A DNA stretch of 64,000 nucleotides from Paenibacillus sp. An7. Lineage in GTDB: Bacteria; Bacillota; Bacilli; Paenibacillales; Paenibacillaceae. Made by a program: the position numbers and the translations under genes. The DNA is taken from contig NZ_WTWX01000003.1 in NCBI RefSeq assembly GCF_009870785.1, positions 97,133 to 161,132 of the forward strand, in the 5' to 3' direction. Shown one piece after another: positions 44,950 to 53,398 of this stretch (positions are counted from its first letter, which is position 1; each line of letters starts with the position of its first letter). The notes under the pieces are model-generated. The model was not told the origin of the DNA. It did no database searches and worked only from the letters and a program-made list of their open reading frames with translations.

Positions 44950-46383
44950 ATGAAGTCTTTTTTGGATGAGCAGTTTCTGCTCACGAACGACACAGCAATT
45001 ACGTTGTTTGAGAACTATGCCAAGGATATGCCCATTATCGATTATCACTGTCACTTAAGTCCTAAGGAAATTTACGAGAATAAGACCTTCCGTAATCTAA
45101 CGGAGGCTTGGCTATATGGAGACCATTACAAATGGCGGCTGCTGCGTGCGAATGGAGTAGAAGAGAAATACATAACCGGCGGTGAAAGTGTCAGCGACTA
45201 TGACCGGTTTATGGCTTGGTCTAGAACCGTACCACTGGCAATCGGGAACCCGGTTTATGCATGGTCACATCTTGAGCTGCAGAGATATTTTGGTGTGTAT
45301 GAATTGATTAATGAGAAGAATGCACCCGTAATCTGGGAAAAAGTAAATGCCAAACTGAATGGTGAAGGTTTTGGTGCACGAGACCTCATTACTAAATCCA
45401 ATGTTACTGTGATTTGTACAACAGATGATCCGGCAGATACACTGGAATATCACCTTTTAATTAAAGAGATTCCGAACTTCGATACCGAAGTGTTACCTTC
45501 TTTCCGTCCAGATAAAGGACTGGAGATCAATCGGGATGGTTTCCGTCCCTGGTTAACTCAGCTCGAACAGGTTGCCAAGCGAAAGATCGAAGATTATGAT
45601 ACCTTCCTGCAAGTCATGGAAGACAGGGTAGATTTCTTTCACTCTGTTGGTGGAAGAGTCTCTGATCACGCGCTTGATTATGTTCCTTATGCAGATACAA
45701 CAAAAGAAGAGGCAGCTGCTATTTTTGAACAAGCTCGATCTGGCGCGAAGGTCAGCTTGAACGATGAGCAGAAATACAAGACTTATACGCTTGTTTTCCT
45801 AGGAAAGTTGTATGCGGCTCGGGGCTGGACCATGCAGTTCCATATCAATGCAGCGCGAAATAACAATACGAGAATGTTCCATCTGCTTGGACCGGATACG
45901 GGTTATGACTCAATCAATGACAGCCTGATTGCAGGTCCGCTAGTTAATCTCCTTGATTCGCTTGCAAGCGAAGATGCACTGCCAAGAACCATCCTCTATT
46001 CACTTAATTCACGGGATAATGAGGTGCTGGCTGCAATAACGGGAAGTTTTCAAGGGGACGGAATTCCAGGCAAGATCCAGCTCGGATCTGCATGGTGGTT
46101 TAATGATACCAAAGACGGAATGCTTGCTCAGATGAAAGCACTCGCGAATGCGGGACTTATCAGCCGATTTGTTGGAATGCTCACGGATTCAAGAAGTTTT
46201 CTTTCCTATCCAAGGCATGAATATTTCCGCAGATTAGTGTGTAATCTCTTTGGAGAATGGGTAGAACAAGGAGAAGTTCCCCACGACATTGAGCTGCTTG
46301 GAAATATCGTGCAAGATATTTCATATCGAAATGCGAGGCAGTATTTTGAATTCAGTTCCCAGGTGTCTACAGTTAGGGAGTAG
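44950..46383 (+). CDS. uxaC: Glucuronate isomerase
   Basis: This 477-residue amidohydrolase-fold enzyme converts D-glucuronate to fructuronate (and galacturonate to tagaturonate). PIIDYHCHLSPKEIYENKTF holds the HxH metal motif; LLRANGVEEKYITGG, WTMQFHINAARNNNTRMFHL and GMLTDSRSFLSYPRHEYFRR are diagnostic. The length is normal for UxaC. No other hexuronate gene is adjacent, so the rest of the pathway must be elsewhere. The leader holds a cre/LacI-type operator. Confidence 0.96.
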   Translation: MKSFLDEQFLLTNDTAITLFENYAKDMPIIDYHCHLSPKEIYENKTFRNLTEAWLYGDHYKWRLLRANGVEEKYITGGESVSDYDRFMAWSRTVPLAIGNPVYAWSHLELQRYFGVYELINEKNAPVIWEKVNAKLNGEGFGARDLITKSNVTVICTTDDPADTLEYHLLIKEIPNFDTEVLPSFRPDKGLEINRDGFRPWLTQLEQVAKRKIEDYDTFLQVMEDRVDFFHSVGGRVSDHALDYVPYADTTKEEAAAIFEQARSGAKVSLNDEQKYKTYTLVFLGKLYAARGWTMQFHINAARNNNTRMFHLLGPDTGYDSINDSLIAGPLVNLLDSLASEDALPRTILYSLNSRDNEVLAAITGSFQGDGIPGKIQLGSAWWFNDTKDGMLAQMKALANAGLISRFVGMLTDSRSFLSYPRHEYFRRLVCNLFGEWVEQGEVPHDIELLGNIVQDISYRNARQYFEFSSQVSTVRE

Positions 46384-46395
46384 CAGAGGTATGAG

Positions 46396-46428
46396 GAAAG
46401 CGGTGGCGACTATGCCATCGCTTTTCTT
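46396..46428 (+). terminator. uxaC terminator
   Basis: AAAGCGGTGGC and GCCATCGCTTT pair with one G-T pair around GACTAT, then TTCTT follows. Confidence 0.8.
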
Positions 46429-46502
46429 ATGTATCCTAGAGCTCTAGAACAGCTTTATAAAAACAAGCAGGAAGGGGAATTTTATTCTGTAATGAACATC
46501 AG

Positions 46503-46562
46503 TTGACATTCATGATTTCGGGGAATATAATTTGCTTGCTTGAAGTTAATTAGGTTACCTAA
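46503..46562 (+). promoter_or_regulatory. Consensus sigma-A promoter and MarR-type operator
   Basis: TTGACA (46503-46508) and TATAAT (46526-46531) are perfect consensus elements with a 17-bp spacer. The palindrome TTAGGTTACCTAA (46550-46562) covers the likely early transcribed region, and a half-like CTAAGGTTAC follows. This is the expected place for repression by the MarR protein encoded next. Confidence 0.88.
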
Positions 46563-46633
46563 CAATCTAAGGTTACAATTAATTTTAGAAGGGATGAAAA
46601 GGTAATTCGGCTTTAGAGGAGGGGTTTACAAAA

Positions 46634-47191
46634 ATGAATGAAGATACAACCGTACAAAGTTTGCTTTATACGTTTATGAAGTTTAATCGGGGGATATGGA
46701 AACAACGAAAAACGGAAGGACGTAATCCCAGCGAAATCATGCTTTTAACAGCGCTAATTAGAGGTACGGAGACCGAGCGCGATCCTGCCTCCGTTGTATG
46801 TAAGATTAGCGAATATATGGAGAATGGACCCACAACGAAGGAGCAGATTGAAGGGATGAAGGCTTCAGAAATCAGTAACCTTCTTCGTGTGAAATCTCCT
46901 ACGATTACACCAGTAATCAGGACTCTGGAAGAAGCAGGTTTAGTGGAGCGAAAAGTAGATCCAAATGATCGGAGAGTCGTCCGCATCAAGATTACCGAAG
47001 CAGGACAACAGGTAGTTAGAGAAGTTCACAGAGAAATGATGACTACAATGCAAGGTCTTGTAGAGTACCTTGGAGAAGAGGATACGAAACAGCTCACCCT
47101 GCTCCTAAACCGAGTTCATGAGTACCATGACATGGTTCGGAAAGAGAAGGAAGAACGAAGAAGAAAAGAAGGAAGTGAGAATTTATGCTGA
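46634..47191 (+). CDS. MarR family transcriptional regulator
   Basis: This 185-residue protein has a winged HTH at about 75-130 (EISNLLRVKSPTITPVIRTL, EEAGLVERKVDPNDRRVVRI with the DxRxxR-type wing). It is longer than usual at both ends, with a Lys/Glu-rich C-terminus (RKEKEERRRKEGSENLC). GAGGAGGGG precedes the ATG. It overlaps the first ABC gene by seven bases and likely represses its own operon at the palindrome upstream until a drug or lipid ligand binds. Confidence 0.9.
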   Translation: MNEDTTVQSLLYTFMKFNRGIWKQRKTEGRNPSEIMLLTALIRGTETERDPASVVCKISEYMENGPTTKEQIEGMKASEISNLLRVKSPTITPVIRTLEEAGLVERKVDPNDRRVVRIKITEAGQQVVREVHREMMTTMQGLVEYLGEEDTKQLTLLLNRVHEYHDMVRKEKEERRRKEGSENLC

Positions 47192-48912
47192 AACTTTTAA
47201 GGATGCTAAAGGTTTATAAACTTCCTGTGATCCTTGTCATTATCTTCGTATTTTTACAAGCGATGTCTGATCTATACTTACCCACACTCATGTCAGATAT
47301 TGTGAATAACGGCATACCCACCAGAGATGTACCTTATATCTGGAGTGTAGGAAGATTAATGCTGTTTATTGCGCTGCTCGGAGCGCTATGTTCGATCCTG
47401 GTCAGCTTCCTTGCTTCTCAAGTATCTGGGAAGTTTGCGCGTGACTTACGCAGCCGAGTATTTAGACATGTGGAAAATTTCTCACTGCAGGAATTTGACC
47501 AAATTGGTACAGCTTCACTCATCACACGTACAACGAATGATATTACCCAAGTGCAAAATGTACTGCTTATGATGATGAGAATGATGATTAGTGCTCCGCT
47601 CATGTTTATCGGGGGACTTGTCATGGCGATTTCACAAGATGCCAAGCTTTCACTGGTTCTTGTAGTATCTCTGCCGATCTTGGCAGGAACGGTAGCACTA
47701 ATTGCCTTTAAAGGGCTGCCTTTATTTAAAGCCATTCAGAAAAAATTAGACCGATTGAATCTGGTACTGCGTGAACAGCTGACCGGTATTCGGGTTATTC
47801 GTTCTTTTAACCGAGGGCAATTCGAGAAAAAACGGTTCAAAGAAGCAAATCAGGATTTAACGCAAACAGCAATTCGAGTAAATAAAATTATGGCTTTTAT
47901 GATGCCGTCCATGATGCTCATCATGAACTTTACCATCATTGCGATCATCGGATTTGGCGGTCTTCGTATTGATACCGGAGATATGCAGGTCGGTAATATG
48001 ATGGCATTTATTCAGTATGCAATGCAGATTATGTTTTCATTGATTATGGTCTCCGTGATCTTCGTGATGCTCCCAAGAGCATCGGCTTCTGCTGTCCGAA
48101 TTAACGAAGTGCTGGAGATGAAACCGGAACTAAAAAATCCAGATACACCTGCAAAACCGAACAAGCTTTATGGAACACTAGAGTTTGATAATGTCTCTTT
48201 CAAATATCCAGGTGCTGAAGAATATGCTCTTGAAGGGATCAGTTTTACCGCGAAACCGGGCGAGACAACGGCCATTATCGGTGGTACCGGATCAGGTAAA
48301 ACAACACTTCTTAGTCTCATTCCTCGCTTCTATGAAGTGACAGAGGGCAGTGTGAAGGTGAATGGCGTAGATGTGAGACAGATGACACAGGATGATCTGC
48401 GGTCAAAAATTGGCTATGTACCACAGAAGGCAATCTTGTTCACGGGAAGTATTGCAGACAATCTTCGCTATGGTAAGGAAGACGCGACCCAGGAAGAAAT
48501 CGAGCATGCGGCTTCGGTAGCACAGGCTTCTGATTTTATCAGCGAAATGGAACATGGGTACGAAAGCGTCATCGCGCAAGGCGGGAATAACGTATCTGGA
48601 GGCCAGAAACAGCGCTTATCCATCGCAAGAGCCTTGGTGCGCAGACCTGAAATTTATGTGTTTGACGATAGTTTCTCTGCGCTTGATTTTAAAACGGACA
48701 GCCGTTTGAGAGCTGCTTTGAAAGAGGAAACTTCAAACTCAACGGTCATTCTTGTTGCCCAGCGCGTGAGTACAGTACGAGATGCAGACCGCATCCTTGT
48801 TATGGATGAAGGAAGAATTGTGGGCAGCGGTACTCACAGCGAACTGCTGGCTAATAACGAAGTCTACCGTGAAATTGTATCCTCACAGTTATCAGAGGAG
48901 GAGATCGCATGA
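47185..48912 (+). CDS. Heterodimeric ABC exporter subunit with degenerate Walker B (BmrC-like)
   Basis: This 575-residue half-transporter has six membrane helices (to about 310) and a nucleotide-binding domain. Walker A is GGTGSGKTT (from 366) and the signature is VSGGQKQR. Walker B ends FDD, with Asp495 in place of the catalytic Glu, which marks the inactive site of asymmetric exporters. It lacks a signal peptide. It overlaps the next ABC gene by four bases. Drug, lipid or peptide export is the likely role. Confidence 0.92.
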   Translation: MLKLLRMLKVYKLPVILVIIFVFLQAMSDLYLPTLMSDIVNNGIPTRDVPYIWSVGRLMLFIALLGALCSILVSFLASQVSGKFARDLRSRVFRHVENFSLQEFDQIGTASLITRTTNDITQVQNVLLMMMRMMISAPLMFIGGLVMAISQDAKLSLVLVVSLPILAGTVALIAFKGLPLFKAIQKKLDRLNLVLREQLTGIRVIRSFNRGQFEKKRFKEANQDLTQTAIRVNKIMAFMMPSMMLIMNFTIIAIIGFGGLRIDTGDMQVGNMMAFIQYAMQIMFSLIMVSVIFVMLPRASASAVRINEVLEMKPELKNPDTPAKPNKLYGTLEFDNVSFKYPGAEEYALEGISFTAKPGETTAIIGGTGSGKTTLLSLIPRFYEVTEGSVKVNGVDVRQMTQDDLRSKIGYVPQKAILFTGSIADNLRYGKEDATQEEIEHAASVAQASDFISEMEHGYESVIAQGGNNVSGGQKQRLSIARALVRRPEIYVFDDSFSALDFKTDSRLRAALKEETSNSTVILVAQRVSTVRDADRILVMDEGRIVGSGTHSELLANNEVYREIVSSQLSEEEIA

Positions 48913-50762
48913 GTAAGAAACATACACCGCCGCCTGCAGGACCAGGGCATCCCGGCGGACATCCAGGAAGAGGTCCTGTAGAGAAGGCAAAAGATTTTAA
49001 AGGAACCATGAAACGGCTTGTGAAATATCTGAAGCCAGAAAGTAATATGCTAATACTCGTCTTTATTATGGCGATTCTGAGCACCGTTTTTACCATTGTT
49101 GCACCGAAGATTATGGCACGTGCTACAAACATTTTAGCTGCCCCTGGTCTTGCTAAATTGTATGGACAGCCGGTAGTACCGATAGACTTTACGGCTATCT
49201 ACCGTATCTTGATGCTACTGGGCGGACTCTATCTGCTAAGTTCTCTATTCAGCTATGCTCAGCAATATCTAATGTCTGGTGTAGCACAGCGAATTGTATA
49301 CAAGATGAGAGAGCAGATCAACGAAAAGCTGTCACGTTTGCCGCTTAAATATTTTGACGGACGCACTCATGGAGAAACCCTCAGCCGTGCGACGAATGAC
49401 GTGGATAACATTAGTAACACCTTGCAGCAAAGCATAACGCAGTTCATCACCTCGCTTGTGACCGTTATCGGGGTTATCGTAATGATGCTGACAATCAGTC
49501 CGTGGATGACACTCATTACGTTTCTGACATTGCCGCTTAGTATCATTGTCGTAACGATGATTGCCAAGCGTTCTCAAGGGTATTTTGTGGGTCAGCAGAA
49601 AAAACTAGGCGAACTGAATGGGCATGTGGAAGAGATGTACACTGGTCATAATGTAGTCAAAGCTTTTGGACGTGAAGAAAGATCGATTCATGATTTTGAT
49701 GAAATTAATGAGAAGCTGTACCATACGGGTTGGAAGGCTCAGTTTATCTCTGGACTCATCATGCCGCTGATGCAGTTTATTGGAAATCTAGGATATGTAT
49801 TGATTTGTATCGTAGGCGGAGTTTTAGTCACCAAAGAGAGAATTTTAGTGGGAGACATTCTTGCTTTTATCCAGTATTCTCGTCAGTTCACTCAGCCGAT
49901 TACGCAGCTGGCCAATATCGCGAACGTCATTCAATCTACTGTAGCTTCAGCCGAGCGTGTCTTTGAACTGCTGGATGAAGAAGAAGAAGTAAAAGAAGCT
50001 GGAAGTAACGCAGCACAGGAAGAGGTTCAAGGCGCAGTTACCTTTGAACATGTGAAATTTGGATATGAAGGCGGACAGACCCTTATTTCAGATATGAATC
50101 TGGATGTGTTGCCTGGACAAACGGTAGCCATCGTCGGCCCTACGGGTGCTGGTAAAACGACACTGATCAATCTTCTGATGCGCTTCTATGAGATTCAGGG
50201 CGGAGAAATCCGAATTGACGGGGTTAATATTACCGATATGCCGCGTGGTGCACTCCGTGAAATGTTCGGTATGGTTCTGCAAGATACCTGGCTGTTCAAT
50301 GGTACAATTCGTGACAATATTGCCTACGGAAGAGAAGGAGCAACCGAAGCAGAGATTCGGCAGGCTGCCATTGCTGCCCGGGCGGATCATTTCATTCGTA
50401 CGCTGCCGGATGGTTATGACACCGTGCTGAATGAAGAAGCCTCGAATATATCGCAAGGTCAGAAGCAGCTTCTTACCATTGCTCGTGCGATCCTCGCAGA
50501 TCCATCGATTCTGATCTTGGATGAAGCAACAAGTTCAGTAGATACGAGAACCGAAATTGCGATCCAACAAGCGATGAACGAACTGATGAAAGATCGGACC
50601 AGCTTTGTTATTGCTCACCGGTTGTCCACCATTCGTGATGCCGATGTGATTCTCGTCATGAATCATGGGGATGTAATTGAAAAGGGAACGCATGTAGAAT
50701 TACTTGCACAAGGCGGATTCTACGCTGATCTGTATAACAGTCAGTTCTCCGAAGCGGGTTAA
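48909..50762 (+). CDS. Heterodimeric ABC exporter subunit with non-canonical signature (BmrD-like)
   Basis: This 617-residue half-transporter starts with a Pro/Gly/His-rich tail (HTPPPAGPGHPGGHPGRGP), then six membrane helices and the nucleotide-binding domain. Walker A begins at G410 (GPTGAGKTT). The signature motif is ISQGQ (514-518) instead of LSGGQ. Walker B is complete (LILDEATSS, Glu539). The missing features complement those of the partner, so the pair should form one working ATP site. It is coupled by ATGA to the upstream gene. Confidence 0.93.
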   Translation: MSKKHTPPPAGPGHPGGHPGRGPVEKAKDFKGTMKRLVKYLKPESNMLILVFIMAILSTVFTIVAPKIMARATNILAAPGLAKLYGQPVVPIDFTAIYRILMLLGGLYLLSSLFSYAQQYLMSGVAQRIVYKMREQINEKLSRLPLKYFDGRTHGETLSRATNDVDNISNTLQQSITQFITSLVTVIGVIVMMLTISPWMTLITFLTLPLSIIVVTMIAKRSQGYFVGQQKKLGELNGHVEEMYTGHNVVKAFGREERSIHDFDEINEKLYHTGWKAQFISGLIMPLMQFIGNLGYVLICIVGGVLVTKERILVGDILAFIQYSRQFTQPITQLANIANVIQSTVASAERVFELLDEEEEVKEAGSNAAQEEVQGAVTFEHVKFGYEGGQTLISDMNLDVLPGQTVAIVGPTGAGKTTLINLLMRFYEIQGGEIRIDGVNITDMPRGALREMFGMVLQDTWLFNGTIRDNIAYGREGATEAEIRQAAIAARADHFIRTLPDGYDTVLNEEASNISQGQKQLLTIARAILADPSILILDEATSSVDTRTEIAIQQAMNELMKDRTSFVIAHRLSTIRDADVILVMNHGDVIEKGTHVELLAQGGFYADLYNSQFSEAG

Positions 50763-50768
50763 AATAAC

Positions 50769-50833
50769 AAAAAAACACCGATCTCTTTACGGCAGATGAG
50801 CTTCTGTCTCTAAAAGAGAATCGGTGTTTTTTT
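50769..50833. terminator. Bidirectional terminator after the ABC exporter operon
   Basis: AAAAACACCGAT and ATCGGTGTTTTT pair, as do inner CTCTTT and AAAGAG, with A and T runs outside. The inner loop is about 27 bases. Confidence 0.88.
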
Positions 50834-50854
50834 ATCTATTCTTGCTGAACACAG

Positions 50855-51451
50855 TTATTCCTTAGGTGCCGTATGTTCCCTATCAGCTGCTTCATTCTCA
50901 GATTCAGCTTTACTGTCGATAGGAACGGATTCCGTTATTCTGCTGAGGATTTCAGAATCTTCCGGGAGTTGGGTCTCTTTCGCTCGGCGTTCTTCCAAGA
51001 GCTTTAATGCAACCTTGTAACAGTCTTCTACATGTTTGTTGCCGACATAACGCATTGCCGAGAAACTGAGTACCGCAGATAAGGCTTGACCTGCAAAAGG
51101 AACAAATCGTGTCGCTTGTTTCGCTGCCATTCGCACACCAACTTTTTGGAGTAGCTTAATGACTACTTCTCGGGTAACGAGTCTTCCGATAACAGCGCTA
51201 CCCATCGATAGAACGAGTCCATAAAAGGCAGCTTTGGTTTCTGCATCCATACCATCTACATCTTCTTTAGCTAAACCGAATTTCTCATTAATAGCGGGAA
51301 GCAGCTGCATTAAAATCCCTACGTCGGCGACAACATCGGTTCCCGGGATCGGAATCAGTGAAGTGCTTCCAGAGGCGAATGCCCGTGTCTTTACCATGGA
51401 CCGACATTTTGTTCTGATTTCTTCCAGTTCTTTATGTGTTGCAGGAATCAT
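50855..51451 (-). CDS. DUF697/EcsC-like membrane-associated protein
   Basis: This 198-residue protein has a hydrophobic core (SLIPIPGTDVVADVGILMQL; FYGLVLSMGSAVIGRLVTRE; FVPFAGQALSAVLSFSAMRY) and a charged C-terminal tail of about 45 residues rich in Glu. The repeated P-x-PG/PFAG hairpins resemble DUF697 and EcsC-type proteins. GGAGG lies nine bases before ATG 51451; an extension to 51760 would run antisense into the divergent kinase gene and is rejected. Function unknown; membrane or envelope stress is possible. Confidence 0.7.
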   Translation of the reverse strand: MIPATHKELEEIRTKCRSMVKTRAFASGSTSLIPIPGTDVVADVGILMQLLPAINEKFGLAKEDVDGMDAETKAAFYGLVLSMGSAVIGRLVTREVVIKLLQKVGVRMAAKQATRFVPFAGQALSAVLSFSAMRYVGNKHVEDCYKVALKLLEERRAKETQLPEDSEILSRITESVPIDSKAESENEAADREHTAPKE

Positions 51452-51644
51452 AGAAATTGCCTCCTTGGTTATAAAGATGTAATTTTTAAAGTTATTACCC
51501 TGAACCAAGGTGATACATAACACCTCTAAATAATAAGATATGGAATAAGTTAGTTTAAAATGATTTGTGTAACGGTTAACAGTCTGTCTACAGCGGGTAA
51601 AGAAAGGGTAATAAGCATCATAAGAGGAGTAGGAGGGCTCGGTT

Positions 51645-52544
51645 ATGAAGATCACAAAAGCGCTGCTTATACATAATGACGCAGCAGGATCTGCTGCAGG
51701 AGGTTTGGTTAGTTCTGCCGTAGCTGTGCTGGCACCTGCCATTAAGGAACTGGATATCATTCAGACTTCAGGTCCTGGGGACGGAGAGAAGATATGTCTT
51801 GAACGCGGCAGTGAGGTAGATGCGGTATTTATTTTAGGCGGGGACGGAACAGTCCATGAGTGCATCAATGGGTTAACACAGCTGATTCATCCGCCGGTCG
51901 TGGGAGTTCTGCCAGGCGGAACATGTAATGATTTTGTAAGATCACTCGGAATGCCGGTGGACGTTACGCAGTCTGCACGTATGATGCTTGAAGGAAGAAC
52001 CATCGATATCGATCTGGGATATGCGAACGGGCGTGTATTTACGAACTTTTTTGGAGTAGGCCTCATTACGGAAACATCGGAAAATATCGATCCAAACTTA
52101 AAAGGTTCACTCGGCAAGCTAAGTTATTTTATTAGTACACTGCAAACGATCCGCTCAGCAGTGCCCTTTGCTTTTGAGATGGAAGCTGATGGCAAGCTGA
52201 TTCAAGATGAAGCAGTGATGATTTATATCGCAAACGGCCGATCGCTTGGATCGAGTGCCCTTCCTTTTGCCCAAGACGCACTGATAGATGGCCAATTTGA
52301 TATTTTAATCATTCGCCAGACAGGATTGCCGCTGCTAAGGGAATTATTAGCTCGTAAACCAGAAGGAGAGTGGCAGCCGAAGAATGACAGTATTCTCTAT
52401 TACAAAGCCCGTAATATCAAGCTCAGGACCGATGAAAAGAAACAGGCTGATACAGATGGTGAGGTGTACCTTAGTACCCCTGTGCAAATTTCCGTTCTTG
52501 ATCATAAACTGACTTTTTTAGTGGGCGGTCCAGATGCCATTTAG
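51645..52544 (+). CDS. Diacylglycerol/lipid kinase family protein (YegS/BmrU-like)
   Basis: This 299-residue lipid kinase has the nucleotide motif GGDGT (65-69) in FILGGDGTVHECINGL, VGVLPGGTCNDFVRSLGMP and a C-terminal beta-sandwich ending in DGEVYLSTPVQISVLDHKL. GGAGGG lies seven bases before the ATG. In Bacillus, bmrU is next to a drug exporter; here the exporter operon is on the same strand but separated by one divergent gene. It probably phosphorylates diacylglycerol or a related lipid. Confidence 0.9.
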   Translation: MKITKALLIHNDAAGSAAGGLVSSAVAVLAPAIKELDIIQTSGPGDGEKICLERGSEVDAVFILGGDGTVHECINGLTQLIHPPVVGVLPGGTCNDFVRSLGMPVDVTQSARMMLEGRTIDIDLGYANGRVFTNFFGVGLITETSENIDPNLKGSLGKLSYFISTLQTIRSAVPFAFEMEADGKLIQDEAVMIYIANGRSLGSSALPFAQDALIDGQFDILIIRQTGLPLLRELLARKPEGEWQPKNDSILYYKARNIKLRTDEKKQADTDGEVYLSTPVQISVLDHKLTFLVGGPDAI

Positions 52545-52571
52545 AGAGGCAGCAAGGCTTATATCAATAAA

Positions 52572-52600
52572 TTAAAAAAAGCCCTCACGGGCCTTTCTTA
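52572..52600. terminator. Terminator between lipid kinase and TetR genes
   Basis: AAAGCCC-TCAC-GGGCCTTT-type hairpin with an A run on the left, giving seven T on the minus strand, and TTTCTT on the right. Confidence 0.75.
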
Positions 52601-52625
52601 ATTCTTAATAAATAGACCGTTTTCC

Positions 52626-53240
52626 TTACGAACCCGCACCTTGCCAGAATAACTCAACTAGTTCTTCTGCAAGCTCTCTGGGACTTGCATATTTACTCGT
52701 AATATCCTCACGATTACCCAGCATGAGCAGGGCGGAGAAAGCCTGGGCAAGTAGAAGGGGATTTTTCTGTTTGATAACTCCAGATTGGAATTCATGCTCA
52801 AAATGATCCGCTAAAAGCTTATGAATGGCACGCTCGCCATCTCTAATTTCTTGGATCTGTTCTTTGCTGAGAAAAGCTTCTGCTTCGCGAAGGATCGTTT
52901 CCATTTCCGCATGAGGTGTAGCAATTTTGGCTTCCGCAATATAGAGAAGGCCTTCTTTCAAAGTATCTGCTTTCATCAAACACTTGTGTGTTTGTTCGTA
53001 ACCGCGCCGCAGCATACTAGTGACAGCGATCTTGAACAGTTCTGGCTTACTCGTGAAGTGATAGTATATGGAGGCCTTTGTAACATTACATAGCTTTGCA
53101 ATCTGCTGCAGAGATACGGGTTCATAACCATTCTCCATAAACAGCCTGGAGGCTGTTCCTAGGATCACATCATAGGTGGACACTTCATCCGAAGTTTGTT
53201 TAGGACGTCCGGGTGAACGAGGTGGTTGTTTAGTCATCAT
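52626..53240 (-). CDS. TetR family transcriptional regulator
   Basis: This 204-residue protein has the HTH at about 22-70 (VILGTASRLFMENGYEPVSL, QQIAKLCNVTKASIYYHFTS) after a basic SPGRPKQTSD tail. It lies divergent from an MMPL exporter whose promoter carries a TACCGGTA palindrome, so it is probably its repressor. AGGAGG is found upstream of the ATG pair. Confidence 0.9.
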   Translation of the reverse strand: MMTKQPPRSPGRPKQTSDEVSTYDVILGTASRLFMENGYEPVSLQQIAKLCNVTKASIYYHFTSKPELFKIAVTSMLRRGYEQTHKCLMKADTLKEGLLYIAEAKIATPHAEMETILREAEAFLSKEQIQEIRDGERAIHKLLADHFEHEFQSGVIKQKNPLLLAQAFSALLMLGNREDITSKYASPRELAEELVELFWQGAGS

Positions 53241-53295
53241 GATTCCTCCTGATGAGCAGTATAAGTGAATCCACCGCCAATTTCAAAAATAGTTG

Positions 53296-53324
53296 TTGAT
53301 AATTAACCTACCGGTATATATAAT
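53296..53324 (+). promoter_or_regulatory. MMPL promoter with operator in the spacer
   Basis: TTGATA (53296-53301) and TATAAT (53319-53324) are spaced by 17 bp. TACCGGTA (53309-53316) lies inside the spacer, where a bound TetR protein would block RNA polymerase. Confidence 0.8.
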
Positions 53325-53398
53325 TACTTCTAGATTGTATTATGACCTGCGGTTCATTTCAATAAAAACATGAAAAAAAGAAGGATGTGACTGGAACA

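Noticed and set aside
51452..51760. N-terminal extension of the DUF697/EcsC-like protein
   Set aside because: It would run antisense into the lipid kinase gene; GGAGG before ATG 51451 supports the shorter form.
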